Positions 19,882-29,944 of a stretch of 64,000 nucleotides of DNA are shown here, in pieces. A program made the position numbers and the translations under genes. Location: contig PBMF01000028.1 in the NCBI GenBank assembly GCA_002721995.1, forward strand, positions 27,161 to 91,160. Direction: 5' to 3'. The number at the start of each line of letters is the position of its first letter. Positions within the stretch are counted from its first letter, which is position 1. Origin of the DNA: Chloroflexota bacterium (GTDB lineage Bacteria; Chloroflexota; Dehalococcoidia; Lucifugimonadales; UBA3495). The notes beneath the pieces are model-generated. The model searched no databases and was not told the DNA's origin. It saw nothing but the letters and a program-made list of their open reading frames with translations.

Positions 19882-21072
19882 ATGGCGACGCGACAAGATG
19901 ATGTGATCCCCGATTTTCTAAGAATGGACGCGGCGATTGGCTCGGACCCCGCCAACGCCGACAAGACGGGCAACTGGAACGGCTGGCCCACCAAGGACCT
20001 GAACCCCGTCACCCTCATGGATGACGAGGGCCGGACCGTGCGTATCCGCACCCCGGTGATGGATTTGGAAGGCCTGATCACGCCCACCGACCTGCACTAC
20101 ACCGTGCAGCACTTCGCCGTCCCGCCGGTGGTCCCCACGGACCAGTGGGAGTTGAAGATCCACGGTCAGGTCAAGAACGAGCTGACTTTAAACTTCGACC
20201 AGCTCCGCCGATTCCCCGGCCGCAGCGTCCGCACCGTCATGGAGTGCTCAGGCAGCGACGCAACATTCTTCGAGTACTTCAAGGACGAGGGCCCTCGGCC
20301 CTCCCGCACCCAGGAGTGCATGATCCTCAGTGCCAGCGAGTGGACCGGCGTCCCGCTGGCCGCTGTGCTGAACGCCGCCGGCCTCAGTGATAAGTCCCTC
20401 TACGTCAGGGCCGTGGGCAATGACGAGGGAGTTCCCGCCACCGCCGCCAAAGGCACCAAACCCTTCTTCTACGACAAGGGCCTGCCCATCCAGAAAGCCC
20501 TCCACCCCGACACCATCCTGGCCTATGCCCAGAACGGGCAGCTTCTTGAGCACCTACACGGCGCTCCCGTCCGCCTGCTGGTGCCCGGCTGGTCGGGCAA
20601 CTGGTCGGTCAAGTGGCTCACAGACCTGGAAATCATGGACCACATGCCCGACTGCTGGTACCACTACGAGTTCTACTACTACGGCGACTCGGTGGACGAC
20701 CCCAACAAGGAACTGATCACCACCATCGGCGTAAAGTCCATCGTGACCCAGCCCAACGACGACACAGAGACCCTGCCCAAGGGCGTCCACATGGTGCGCG
20801 GCTATGCCTGGAGCGGCGCCGGGGCCATCTCCGAGGTCGATGTCAGTGTTGACGGCGGGGAGACCTGGCACGCCGCCCACATAGAAGAACCCCGCGACCG
20901 TTTCATGTGGGTCCGTTGGTCCTACCGATGGGACGCCGACAAGGCCGGCGACTACAACATCATGTCCCGCGCCACCGACGAGGTTGGCCGGGTCCAGTCG
21001 CGGGAGCCCCGCTACAACAACATGCGAAAGAATTTCAGCGCCATCGTCGGCTACCCCGTCACGGTTAAATAG
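19882..21072 (+). CDS. Sulfite oxidase-family molybdopterin oxidoreductase (paralog 1)
   Basis: WELKIHGQVKNELTLNFDQLRRFPGRSVRTVMECSGSD (Mo-Cys), PVRLLVPGWSGNWSVKWLTDLEIMD, C-terminal EVDVSVDGGETWHAA dimerisation domain. Confidence 0.88.
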   Translation: MATRQDDVIPDFLRMDAAIGSDPANADKTGNWNGWPTKDLNPVTLMDDEGRTVRIRTPVMDLEGLITPTDLHYTVQHFAVPPVVPTDQWELKIHGQVKNELTLNFDQLRRFPGRSVRTVMECSGSDATFFEYFKDEGPRPSRTQECMILSASEWTGVPLAAVLNAAGLSDKSLYVRAVGNDEGVPATAAKGTKPFFYDKGLPIQKALHPDTILAYAQNGQLLEHLHGAPVRLLVPGWSGNWSVKWLTDLEIMDHMPDCWYHYEFYYYGDSVDDPNKELITTIGVKSIVTQPNDDTETLPKGVHMVRGYAWSGAGAISEVDVSVDGGETWHAAHIEEPRDRFMWVRWSYRWDADKAGDYNIMSRATDEVGRVQSREPRYNNMRKNFSAIVGYPVTVK

Positions 21073-21103
21073 CAGGCGCTGGACCAAATACCCGGAGGAA
21101 CAC

Positions 21104-21454
21104 ATGCCGATAATTGACCATTCGGATATCAGGCTGGCCGACGCCTCGGAAAGGGTGCGTGAGCGGTATCTGGTATCAAAAGACAAAGGTGCGGTATCAT
21201 TGACCGTAAAAGAAGTGGAGATTTCCCCCGGCTGGGAAGGGCGTATGCACACCCACCCGGTGGACGTTTCCATACAGGTGCTGTCCGGCGCCATCCAGGT
21301 GATCCTAGGTGACGAGGTACGGACGGTGAGGGCGGGCACCACGCTTTTGGCCCCGCCGGGCGTGCCCCACAAGATGATTCATCATCTCTGGACACCAGCC
21401 CTTCTGCTGATCACCTATCCGTCGGCGGACCTGGTGACCGACCACCTGGAATAG
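21104..21454 (+). CDS. Cupin domain protein
   Basis: GWEGRMHTHPVDVSIQVLSGAIQVILGDEVRTVRAGTTLLAPPGVPHKMIHH. Confidence 0.8.
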   Translation: MPIIDHSDIRLADASERVRERYLVSKDKGAVSLTVKEVEISPGWEGRMHTHPVDVSIQVLSGAIQVILGDEVRTVRAGTTLLAPPGVPHKMIHHLWTPALLLITYPSADLVTDHLE

Positions 21455-21485
21455 TCTTAACTGAGAGCCTTGAGGAGGACCCCAA

Positions 21486-22595
21486 ATGGCCCTGCCACAG
21501 ATCGGCACCCAAGCTGAACCGCAGATCATCCCCACCAACGCAGGCCTGCGCACCTGGGCGGCGCCCCCGCAAGCCCTGCAGAACGAGATCGTTCCCAACG
21601 ACCTGTTCTACATCAGGAACCACTGGAAGGACAGTCCCGACATCGACCCCAACACCTTCGAGTTGAAGATCGACGGTGAGGTGGAACGCACCATCACCCT
21701 GTCTCTGGAAGACATCAAGAAGCTGCCCCAAAAGCGCTTCCAGGTCACCTTCGAGTGCTGCGGCAACAGCCCGGTGCCCGAGTACTACACCAAGTCCCTG
21801 CGCATCAGTTCGGTCATGGAACAGATCAAGGGCCACGGCATTATGGGCAACGCCGAATGGGCCGGTGTCTCCTTGAAAGACGTTCTGGAATTGGCCGGCG
21901 TGAAAGACACCGCCGTTGAGGTGATGTTCGAGGGCGCCGACCACGGTCCCGACGAAGTGGTTGGAGACCCCGCCGAGGTCACCTACGAGCGCAGCCTGCC
22001 CATGGAAAAGGCCCTCCACGAAGACACCATCTTGGCCTACGAGATGAACGGAGAGCCCCTGCCCAAGGACCACGGTTTCCCCCTGCGTCTCCTGGTCTCC
22101 GGCTGGTACGGCATGAACTCGGTCAAATGGCTGGTGGGCATCCACGTCCTCGACCACAAGTTCGAAGGGTTCTACATGACCCAGCGCTACATGACCATGA
22201 ACGAGCCGGGCGATCCGGTCCCGTACCGCTTCTACACCAAGCTGCAGGTCAAGTCCATCATCACCAACCCTGTGCCCGGAGAGATCGTACCCCTGGAAGG
22301 GTACATCCTGGCCGGCGCGGCCTGGTCCGGTGAGGAGGACATCGAGGAGGTGGAGATCAGCACCGACGGCGGCGAGACCTGGGACCCCGTGGAAAAGCTC
22401 CACGACCGGGTGGGCTACTCCTGGTACCGCTGGGAGCACACCTGGAAGCCCAAGTCCGCCGGCAAGCACACCATCATGTGCCGGGCGACCAACGTCCTTG
22501 GCGTAACCCAACCCATGGAGTTCCCCAACCCCTGGGACGGGCGCGGTTACGGTAACAACATGGTCTTCCCATACGAAGTGGAAGTCCGGGGTTAG
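21486..22595 (+). CDS. Sulfite oxidase-family molybdopterin oxidoreductase (paralog 2)
   Basis: FELKIDGEVERTITLSLEDIKKLPQKRFQVTFECCGNS, FPLRLLVSGWYGMNSVKWLVGIHVLD, EEVEISTDGGETWDPV. Confidence 0.88.
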   Translation: MALPQIGTQAEPQIIPTNAGLRTWAAPPQALQNEIVPNDLFYIRNHWKDSPDIDPNTFELKIDGEVERTITLSLEDIKKLPQKRFQVTFECCGNSPVPEYYTKSLRISSVMEQIKGHGIMGNAEWAGVSLKDVLELAGVKDTAVEVMFEGADHGPDEVVGDPAEVTYERSLPMEKALHEDTILAYEMNGEPLPKDHGFPLRLLVSGWYGMNSVKWLVGIHVLDHKFEGFYMTQRYMTMNEPGDPVPYRFYTKLQVKSIITNPVPGEIVPLEGYILAGAAWSGEEDIEEVEISTDGGETWDPVEKLHDRVGYSWYRWEHTWKPKSAGKHTIMCRATNVLGVTQPMEFPNPWDGRGYGNNMVFPYEVEVRG

Positions 22596-22649
22596 CCGGA
22601 CAAGCACGGGGGTACGAGACTGACCGCAACGCGCCGATTCCCGTTTCCG

Positions 22650-22901
22650 ATGGTGTTCGGCCTGGTATTGGCCGGCGTCATCGCGCTGATCATCTTCTTC
22701 GGCGCGTGGGCAGTCTCGGCTGACGTGGGAAACAAACGCTCACTGGCCTTCGGCCTGGCCGGAGTCTCGCCCACTGCCGCCGGTCAGAACGTGGCCCAAG
22801 ACAACGCCGGGGCCTTTGGCTCCAACAGTCTTGAGGGGCACGAAACGGCGGGTGATACCTGGTGGGGCCAGGCTTTCCTGCGGGCCTGCCCGTTACACTA
22901 G
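22650..22901 (+). CDS. Small single-TM protein at end of sulfur locus
   Basis: MVFGLVLAGVIALIIFFGAWAVSADVG TM segment then Gly/Ala-rich tail; no CxxCH. Confidence 0.5.
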   Translation: MVFGLVLAGVIALIIFFGAWAVSADVGNKRSLAFGLAGVSPTAAGQNVAQDNAGAFGSNSLEGHETAGDTWWGQAFLRACPLH

Positions 22902-22982
22902 GACCCGTTCACGGTATACAATTGGATTCTCCGATAATTGAGCGGATTAATCGCTCGATTACATTTGAACCAAGGAACCCAA

Positions 22983-24368
22983 ATGGCGGCCAACACCGAC
23001 TCAAGTCCGGCGCCCACCCGCCCGCGAAAGAGATTTCACCGCGCCTGGTTCATACTGGCGATTCTAGCCGTAGCCCAGGTGACCGGACAGTCCATCAGCA
23101 TGTCCGCCGGCATCATGGTCGCCCCGCTGAACGACCCGGACGGTGGCTTCGGCTGGAATATCGGGCTCATCGGCGCCGCCCTGGCCACCTACTACGTCTG
23201 CGGAGCAACCATCTCTCCCATAACGGGGATGCTGGGCGACCGCTACGGCGCCAGGCCGTTGATGTTCGCCTGCGGGATCCTCTACATGACCAGCATGATC
23301 CTGGTCGGCACCATCACCCACGTTTGGCAGTTCTTCCTGTACTTTAGCGTCATGCTGTCGATCACCCAGTCTCTGGCGATGGTGCCCTTGCTGGCCTCGG
23401 TCAGCGGGTGGTTCAAGATTCGGCTTGGGTTCGCCACCGGTCTTCTCTGGGCTTCGGGCGGAATCGGCGCGGCGGCCATCGCCCCCGCCGTCGCCAATCT
23501 GCTGGATGCCGTCGGCTGGCAGACCACTTTCACCACAATAGGCCTGATTGGCGGCGGCTCCCTCACATTCCTGACCCTGTTCTTCCGGTCCAAACCTGCC
23601 GATGCCAAGGGTCTGGCCTACGGCGCCAGTTTGGACGATCCCCCGAATATAGTCCGGAGCAAAGAGATCGACCGGCTGCGGCTTAGGGTGTTCAACCGGG
23701 CCATGCGGCGGACCAGGGCCTTTTGGAACCTGCCCACCATCCACGGTCTGGGCTGCGCCGGGCATGGGATCGTTTTGATCTACTCCATACCCCTTGCGGT
23801 GGAACAGGGCGTCAGTCTGACGTCGGCGTCATACATCCTGGCCCTCATCTCCATATTCAGCATTCTGGGGCGCTTCATGGCCCCCATCTTGGCAGAACGC
23901 ATGGGCGGCAAGCCGGTGATAATGACGGCGCTGCTGGTACAGGGCATCACGGTCCTGGTCTTGTTCTGGGCCCAAGACACCTGGGCCTTCTATCTCTTTG
24001 GAGCGCTCTTCGGGTTGGGCTTCGGCGGCGAAATGTCGGCCTACCTGGTGGTCAACCGGCAGTACTTCGGCACCGGACCCCTGGCCACCCTGTACGGGTT
24101 TGAGACCATGGGCGCCCTTTCCGGTCACGCCACCGCCACCGTACTGGGCGGCCTTGCCATCTACGCCACCGGGTCTTTCGTTCCGGCCCTGGTGCTCTCC
24201 ATGATCTTCAGTCTGTCCGGTGTCCTTGTTGTACTGAGCATGGAGTCGAATGCCAGGGTGCTGATTCCCGACTGGGAGGACGATCTTCCCCCCGAGGCCC
24301 GCAGCACACCCCAGGTTGCCGACACTGCGGTGGGTGCCGCACTATTGGAGCAGGCCACCGGCGACTGA
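22983..24368 (+). CDS. MFS transporter
   Basis: About 12 hydrophobic segments; GMLGDRYGARPLMFACGILY between TM2 and TM3. Confidence 0.9.
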   Translation: MAANTDSSPAPTRPRKRFHRAWFILAILAVAQVTGQSISMSAGIMVAPLNDPDGGFGWNIGLIGAALATYYVCGATISPITGMLGDRYGARPLMFACGILYMTSMILVGTITHVWQFFLYFSVMLSITQSLAMVPLLASVSGWFKIRLGFATGLLWASGGIGAAAIAPAVANLLDAVGWQTTFTTIGLIGGGSLTFLTLFFRSKPADAKGLAYGASLDDPPNIVRSKEIDRLRLRVFNRAMRRTRAFWNLPTIHGLGCAGHGIVLIYSIPLAVEQGVSLTSASYILALISIFSILGRFMAPILAERMGGKPVIMTALLVQGITVLVLFWAQDTWAFYLFGALFGLGFGGEMSAYLVVNRQYFGTGPLATLYGFETMGALSGHATATVLGGLAIYATGSFVPALVLSMIFSLSGVLVVLSMESNARVLIPDWEDDLPPEARSTPQVADTAVGAALLEQATGD

Positions 24369-24396
24369 ACACCCTATACTGTTCGAGGTTTTAGGT

Positions 24397-25071
24397 ATGG
24401 CGGAACTCATTGATTTGACCCTAACTTTGGGCAGCGACCGCATCAGCCTGGTGCCCGGCCTGGTCGGGGTTGAGACCTCGCCCATCCAGACCCACGAGAC
24501 CCACGCCCGCTCCAACCAGAAATTGTGCCTGGCCACCCACATCGGCACCCACGTAGACGCCCCCTACCACTTCGTCGATGGCGCCACCACCGTGGAGAAC
24601 ATGCCGCTGGAGAAATACGCCGGCCCCGCTCTGCTTCTAGACCTGCGTTCCGCGGTGAAGGGCCTGGCGCCCATACTGGTATCCGAGCTTGAGGATGCCG
24701 GGGCCAGCGCCGCCTCGGTGAAAGACAAGATCGTGGTCCTCTTCACCGGCTGGGCCGAGGCTGAGTCTGGTGGGCCGAAATTCTACGGGCACGGCCCCTA
24801 TCTCAGCACCGAGGGCGCGGCCTTCTTAGCCGAATGCGGGGCCAACGCCGTGGCGGTAGACTTCCCCATCGACAAGCACCCCGAAACACCTCTGTCCACC
24901 ATCAAAGACTTCCCGGTGCACCGGCTGCTCCTGGGCCAGAACATCCCGCTCATCGAGAACCTGATCAACCTGGACAAGCTGGTGGGCAAGGAATTCGAGC
25001 TTTGGGCCCTGCCCTTGAAGCTGAAGGGCGGCGACGGCGCGGCGACCAGGGCTGTGGCCCGCGTCCTCTAG
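24397..25071 (+). CDS. Cyclase family protein (kynurenine formamidase-like)
   Basis: LATHIGTHVDAPYHFVDGATTVENMPLEKYAGPALLLDL (HxGTHxDAPxH). Confidence 0.88.
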   Translation: MAELIDLTLTLGSDRISLVPGLVGVETSPIQTHETHARSNQKLCLATHIGTHVDAPYHFVDGATTVENMPLEKYAGPALLLDLRSAVKGLAPILVSELEDAGASAASVKDKIVVLFTGWAEAESGGPKFYGHGPYLSTEGAAFLAECGANAVAVDFPIDKHPETPLSTIKDFPVHRLLLGQNIPLIENLINLDKLVGKEFELWALPLKLKGGDGAATRAVARVL

Positions 25072-25081
25072 CACCCCAGCC

Positions 25082-25720
25082 ATGACCACAGCGGAACTCC
25101 CGCCCATCCTGTTGGCCACCGGCAACGGCGACAAACAGACCGCCTTCCGGTCACTCCTGAACGGTCTCCCGTTGCGGCCTGTCACGCCGAAAGAAGCCGG
25201 AGTCAGCGCCTCACCCAAGGAAGACGGCGAGACCCATCTGGCCATCGCCCAAGAAAAGGCGGTGGAATGGTCCAGGGCCGGCGCCATGCTGGCCATCGCC
25301 TCCGACGGCGGCCTGGTCATCCCCAGCCTGGGCGCATCATGGGAGAGCCGGCACACCCGCCGCTTCGCCGGCCCCGGCGTCGACGACGCCCAGCGGGCCG
25401 AGCTACTCCTCGAACTGATGGAGCCCTTCACAGGGGCGGACCGAAAAGCGACATGGGTGGAATCGGTGGCCGTAGCCCATAAAGGTCGTCTATTGGCCTC
25501 CTGGGAGCTACAGGGGGCCACTGGAGTGATCGCCCAGGCCCTGCCATCCGGCCCGGTGCCGGAATTCTGGGCCTTCACCCTCTGGGAATTCCCCGAGCAG
25601 GGCAGGTCATACAACCAGCTCTCCCCTGGGGAGTTGGCGGCCCTTGATGACCATTGGACACGGCTGGGCCAACTGGTCCGCCGCTTTTTCCTGTCAGTAT
25701 TCGTACCGCCCCAAGACTAG
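25082..25720 (+). CDS. XTP/dITP diphosphatase-like (Ham1/RdgB family)
   Basis: PILLATGNGDKQTAFRSLL, AIASDGGLVIPSLG. Confidence 0.75.
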   Translation: MTTAELPPILLATGNGDKQTAFRSLLNGLPLRPVTPKEAGVSASPKEDGETHLAIAQEKAVEWSRAGAMLAIASDGGLVIPSLGASWESRHTRRFAGPGVDDAQRAELLLELMEPFTGADRKATWVESVAVAHKGRLLASWELQGATGVIAQALPSGPVPEFWAFTLWEFPEQGRSYNQLSPGELAALDDHWTRLGQLVRRFFLSVFVPPQD

Positions 25721-25815
25721 TACGGTGGTGCGCCCCGCACCTTTGGGATACAATTGAAAGCCGTGCCTGGCCTGATAGAATCCGTGCCTAACCAGGCGAA
25801 AAACACCGGGATACG

Positions 25816-26766
25816 GTGACTTCTTTGACCACCACTGAATACCAAGCCCCCCAGTCCATCGAGGACGTCCAGAATTTGTTGCGCGACCAGGTGTACGTGA
25901 CCGACCGTGCGTTGGCCGTACCCATCTTCCTGGCCATGAAGCTGCAACGCCCCCTGTTTCTAGAGGGCGAGGCCGGCGTCGGGAAGACGGAGATCGCCCG
26001 TGCCCTGGCCGAGGGATTGGGCACCAACCTCATCCGCCTCCAGTGCTACGAGGGTCTGGACGTTAACCAGGCGGTCTACGAGTGGAACCACACCCGCCAG
26101 GTGCTGGAGATACGCCTGATGGAAGCGTCTGGCCAGGTGGACCGGGAATCGGCCACCGCCGACCTATTCAGCGAGAATTTCCTCATCAAACGCCCCCTGC
26201 TCCAGGCCATAGACGAGTCCCAAGAACGGCCGCCGGTGCTGCTGATCGACGAACTGGACCGCTCGGATGAAGAGTTCGAGGGGTTCCTGTTGGAACTGCT
26301 GGCCGATTACCAGATCACCATCCCCGAATTGGGCACCTACAAGGCCGTCCACCCGCCCATCGTCATCATCACCTCCAACCGGACCCGGGAGATACATGAC
26401 GCTCTGAAACGCCGCTGCCTCTACTACTGGGTGGACTACCCCGATTACCAGAAGGAAATTCAGATCATCACCGCCCGCATCCCCGACGCCCCCCGTAAGC
26501 TGGCGGAACAGGTCACGGCATTCATCCAGGAGATGCGTGAGACGGAACTTTTCAAGATTCCAGGCGTCTCCGAGACGCTGGACTGGCTCTCGGCCCTCCT
26601 TGCCCTGAACCAGACCGAGTTGGACCCCGAGGTCATCGACGACACCCTGGGCCTGATGCTCAAGTACCAAGACGACATCGAGTCTGTCCGGGGCGAACCC
26701 GTCCGCGCCATGTTGGAGCGTTCCAAGAACCGGGGACCGCGCCGGGGCGGCCGCCGCCGAGGCTAG
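25816..26766 (+). CDS. MoxR-type AAA+ ATPase
   Basis: RPLFLEGEAGVGKTEIARALAEGLGTNLIRLQCYEGLDVNQAVYEWNH; VLLIDELDRSDEEFEGFLLELL. Confidence 0.92.
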   Translation: MTSLTTTEYQAPQSIEDVQNLLRDQVYVTDRALAVPIFLAMKLQRPLFLEGEAGVGKTEIARALAEGLGTNLIRLQCYEGLDVNQAVYEWNHTRQVLEIRLMEASGQVDRESATADLFSENFLIKRPLLQAIDESQERPPVLLIDELDRSDEEFEGFLLELLADYQITIPELGTYKAVHPPIVIITSNRTREIHDALKRRCLYYWVDYPDYQKEIQIITARIPDAPRKLAEQVTAFIQEMRETELFKIPGVSETLDWLSALLALNQTELDPEVIDDTLGLMLKYQDDIESVRGEPVRAMLERSKNRGPRRGGRRRG

Positions 26767-26767
26767 A

Positions 26768-28096
26768 ATGCCTGGTCCCATCCCCATAATCCCCAACGAC
26801 GCTGGGCCCGACGGCCACATACTGCACAGCCTGACTCTTTTCGGCGAGATGCTGCGCCGGGTGGGGCTGGATATCGGCTCCGGCAACATACTGGACCTGG
26901 TGCGTGCCACCGAACACGTATCCATCGGCAAACGCGGCGAGTTCTACCAGGCAGCCCGGAGCATCCTGGTGCACCGCAAGCAGGACCTGCCCATCTTCGA
27001 CGAGGCGTTCAAGGTCTTCTGGCGCAAGCCCACCGACAGCAGCTCCACCATGGACCTCCGTTCAATGGGCGAGCAGCGGCGGTTCAGAAAGCCCCAGGTT
27101 GGAGCCGGGCAGGACGAGGACCCGGGTGATGCCGGGACCATCCAGGGAGAACCAGACGACGACTCGGTCCAAAATGTGGACCTGAGCCGCACCTACAGCG
27201 CCGTGGAAGTGCTGCGGCAGAAGGACTTCTCGGAGTTCACCTCCAGGGAGATGGCCGAGGCCCGCCGCATGATGACCGGCCTGAGCTGGGACCTGGGCCA
27301 AAGACGCACCCGGCGTCTCACGCCCGGCGGTCAAGGCCAACTGGACCTGCGCCGCACCATGCGGAAGAGTCTGCGCTACGGCGGCGAGTTCCTGGAACTG
27401 TCATCCCGCTCGCCCAAGTACAAGAACCGGTCATTGGTGCTCATCTGCGACGTCAGCGGCTCCATGGAACGCTACACCCGGATGCTCCTCCAGTTCATCC
27501 ACACCATCGCTGGCGGCTTCGACCAGCTGGAGGCGTTCTTGTTCGCCACCCGCCTGACCCGCATCACCAGGAGCCTCAAATACCGCAGCATCGACCAGTC
27601 CATCGACGAGGTGTCCAAGGCAGTGCCCGACTGGGCGGGCGGCACCCGCATCGGCGAAGCCATCAAGAGCTTCAATTACCAGTGGCTGCGTCGTGTGCTG
27701 AGGGGACAGGCCGTGGTGCTGATCATCTCCGACGGCTGGGACCGGGGCGACCCGGAACTGTTGGCGCGGGAGACGTCACGTCTGCAGCGCAGCTGTCACC
27801 GGCTGATATGGCTGAACCCGCTCCTGGGTTCGCCAGACTATCAGCCCCTGACCCAGGGAATGAAGGCGGCGCTCCCCTACGTCGACGATTTTCTGCCGGT
27901 GCACAACCTGAACAGCCTGGAGTCGCTGGCCCGACACCTGAGCGCGCTGGGGCCGGACCGCAACCTTGGCCCCGCCTACCGTCCTCCCGCACCCGAAGAC
28001 CCGGAGCCCGCGGCCGCTGTGAAGGTGGACCGGCCCATCGACCGGCTGAACCTGCCCACTTTCCAGCACCCCATGTGGGGCAAGAACAGGGACTAG
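26768..28096 (+). CDS. VWA domain protein (CoxE-like), MoxR partner
   Basis: LVLICDVSGSMERYTRMLLQFIHTIAGGFDQLEAFLFATRLTRITR; adjacent to MoxR. Confidence 0.9.
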   Translation: MPGPIPIIPNDAGPDGHILHSLTLFGEMLRRVGLDIGSGNILDLVRATEHVSIGKRGEFYQAARSILVHRKQDLPIFDEAFKVFWRKPTDSSSTMDLRSMGEQRRFRKPQVGAGQDEDPGDAGTIQGEPDDDSVQNVDLSRTYSAVEVLRQKDFSEFTSREMAEARRMMTGLSWDLGQRRTRRLTPGGQGQLDLRRTMRKSLRYGGEFLELSSRSPKYKNRSLVLICDVSGSMERYTRMLLQFIHTIAGGFDQLEAFLFATRLTRITRSLKYRSIDQSIDEVSKAVPDWAGGTRIGEAIKSFNYQWLRRVLRGQAVVLIISDGWDRGDPELLARETSRLQRSCHRLIWLNPLLGSPDYQPLTQGMKAALPYVDDFLPVHNLNSLESLARHLSALGPDRNLGPAYRPPAPEDPEPAAAVKVDRPIDRLNLPTFQHPMWGKNRD

Positions 28097-28836
28097 ATGG
28101 CAGGCGGCCGCAGCGTCAAGCGCTCGGGCCACACCGTTCTCCGCAGCAAAATAACCACACCGAAGGACAGGATAGCCAGTATCCCTCCTGCTATGGCGTC
28201 CAGGATGAAGTGGTTGCCGGTGAGCACAATGGCGAAGAAGGTCAGCACCGGATAGAGCAGGCCCAGCAGCCGGAACGCGCCCGGTAGGGTTCGGAAGAAC
28301 AGCACCCCCAGAATAACGGTCCAACTGAAGTGCAGGCTGGGCATGGCAGCGGAGATGTTATAGAGGGATGCCATATCCTCGCTGCCGTAGAACCTGGGGC
28401 CATATTCCTGGATGGTGTCCAAAAGCTCCACACCAGGTATGGCGAAGGGCGACACCACCGGAAAGAGCATGAATGTGACCAGCGCCCCGGCCAGGTCAAC
28501 AAACACCACCGTCCTGTAGAAGAAGTAGTCACGCCGCCGCCTGAGGTACAGGAAAAGGGCGACGACCAGAATCACCGGCCAGTAGGTGACGATATACACC
28601 CAGTTGAGCGTCACCACTAGCGCCTTCACATTCTCGATGGCCCATGACTGCCACTCCGGCTCCCACAGAAACCCCCAGTCCCGTTGCAGCGACACGACCT
28701 TGTCGCCATTTTCCAGACCAACGGCCCTGGGATCGGAGTGAAGCAGGCCCTTGGTCGCCAGATAGACCAGGTAGGCCCCGACGTAGAGGGATAACTCGCC
28801 GATGCCGGCCCTTCGGGCGTTGATGGCGGAAATCAT
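28093..28836 (-). CDS. PAP2 superfamily membrane protein (paralog 1)
   Basis: AAMPSLHFSWTVILGVLFFRT, VLTGNHFILDAIAGG PAP2 motifs. Confidence 0.85.
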   Translation of the reverse strand: MISAINARRAGIGELSLYVGAYLVYLATKGLLHSDPRAVGLENGDKVVSLQRDWGFLWEPEWQSWAIENVKALVVTLNWVYIVTYWPVILVVALFLYLRRRRDYFFYRTVVFVDLAGALVTFMLFPVVSPFAIPGVELLDTIQEYGPRFYGSEDMASLYNISAAMPSLHFSWTVILGVLFFRTLPGAFRLLGLLYPVLTFFAIVLTGNHFILDAIAGGILAILSFGVVILLRRTVWPERLTLRPPAI

Positions 28837-28924
28837 CGACCGGCCACGTCAAAAACCGCCTGGCGCGGCAGACAGGGAAAGGAGCTCATACCGGTGACAA
28901 GGGCGTGGCTGGACCGGGGAAGAA

Positions 28925-29803
28925 TCAATCGGCTGTGGAAGGGTGACCGTCTGGCCGGTCTGTGGCTTCCCGGCTTCTGCCGCCGGACTGGGAGAGGACC
29001 CAGCGGTAAGCGGCGGGCAGGAAGAAGCGCCGCCGAAAACCAAGTTCGATGGTCATGAACGAGGCCAGGATGAGCAGGCCGCCGCCGACGGCGTCCATGA
29101 TGTAGTGGTTCCCGGTGATGGTGATGGCGAACAGGGTCATGGTCGGGTAAAAGACACCAAAGATCTTTATCCAGGTGTTGTTCGTCCGCAGGAACATGAT
29201 GCCGAACATCACCGTCCAACTGAAATGCAGGCTGGGCATTGCCGCGTAGGCATTGTAGTAGTTGGCAAACTCCCTGCTGGCGTACCCCGAAGGTCCGAAG
29301 GCCTTGATGGTGTCTACGAAATGCTCGGCAATCATCCGCGGCGGTGCCAGGGGGAAGAGCATGAACCCCAGGAGGGCGATGATGAAGCTGACCAGGACCA
29401 CGTTCCGGTAATAGGCGTAACGGGTCCGATTGGTAACGTAGAGGATGACTGCGGCCGTCAGGATGATGGGCCAGAAGGTGACGATATAGGCCCAGTTGAA
29501 GAATATGACCAGCGACTTGGCGCTGTCTATCGCCCAGGACTGCCAGACGGGCTCCCAGAAGAAACCGATGCTCTGCTCAAAATCTATTACCCGCCGGGCG
29601 TTGGAGAGGGCCGTGGCCTGGAAGTCGGAAAAGACCAGGGCCCGGGTATACATGTAGACAAAATAACCGCCCGCAAGCATCCCTAACTCCCTGAGATGAG
29701 GGAGCCAAATCATCGAGAACGGGATCTCTGCGAGCGTGCTTTTTATCGCGGCCATCGTCAGGCTCGTTTTCCTATCGTTATCATCCCACAATCGAGGCGA
29801 CAT
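28925..29803 (-). CDS. PAP2 superfamily membrane protein (paralog 2)
   Basis: AAMPSLHFSWTVMFGIMFLRT, ITGNHYIMDAVGGG. Confidence 0.85.
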   Translation of the reverse strand: MSPRLWDDNDRKTSLTMAAIKSTLAEIPFSMIWLPHLRELGMLAGGYFVYMYTRALVFSDFQATALSNARRVIDFEQSIGFFWEPVWQSWAIDSAKSLVIFFNWAYIVTFWPIILTAAVILYVTNRTRYAYYRNVVLVSFIIALLGFMLFPLAPPRMIAEHFVDTIKAFGPSGYASREFANYYNAYAAMPSLHFSWTVMFGIMFLRTNNTWIKIFGVFYPTMTLFAITITGNHYIMDAVGGGLLILASFMTIELGFRRRFFLPAAYRWVLSQSGGRSREATDRPDGHPSTAD

Positions 29804-29944
29804 GAAATCTGTTTCACCCTTTGCGATGCAACAGATCTGACTCGGGTATCGGACAAATTTTCCGGCAAAGCCGCCACCGGAAGAAATTTAACGGAGATTT
29901 TGACACAAAATCCCGCGATATTCTAGGCATCAACCCATCTGAAT

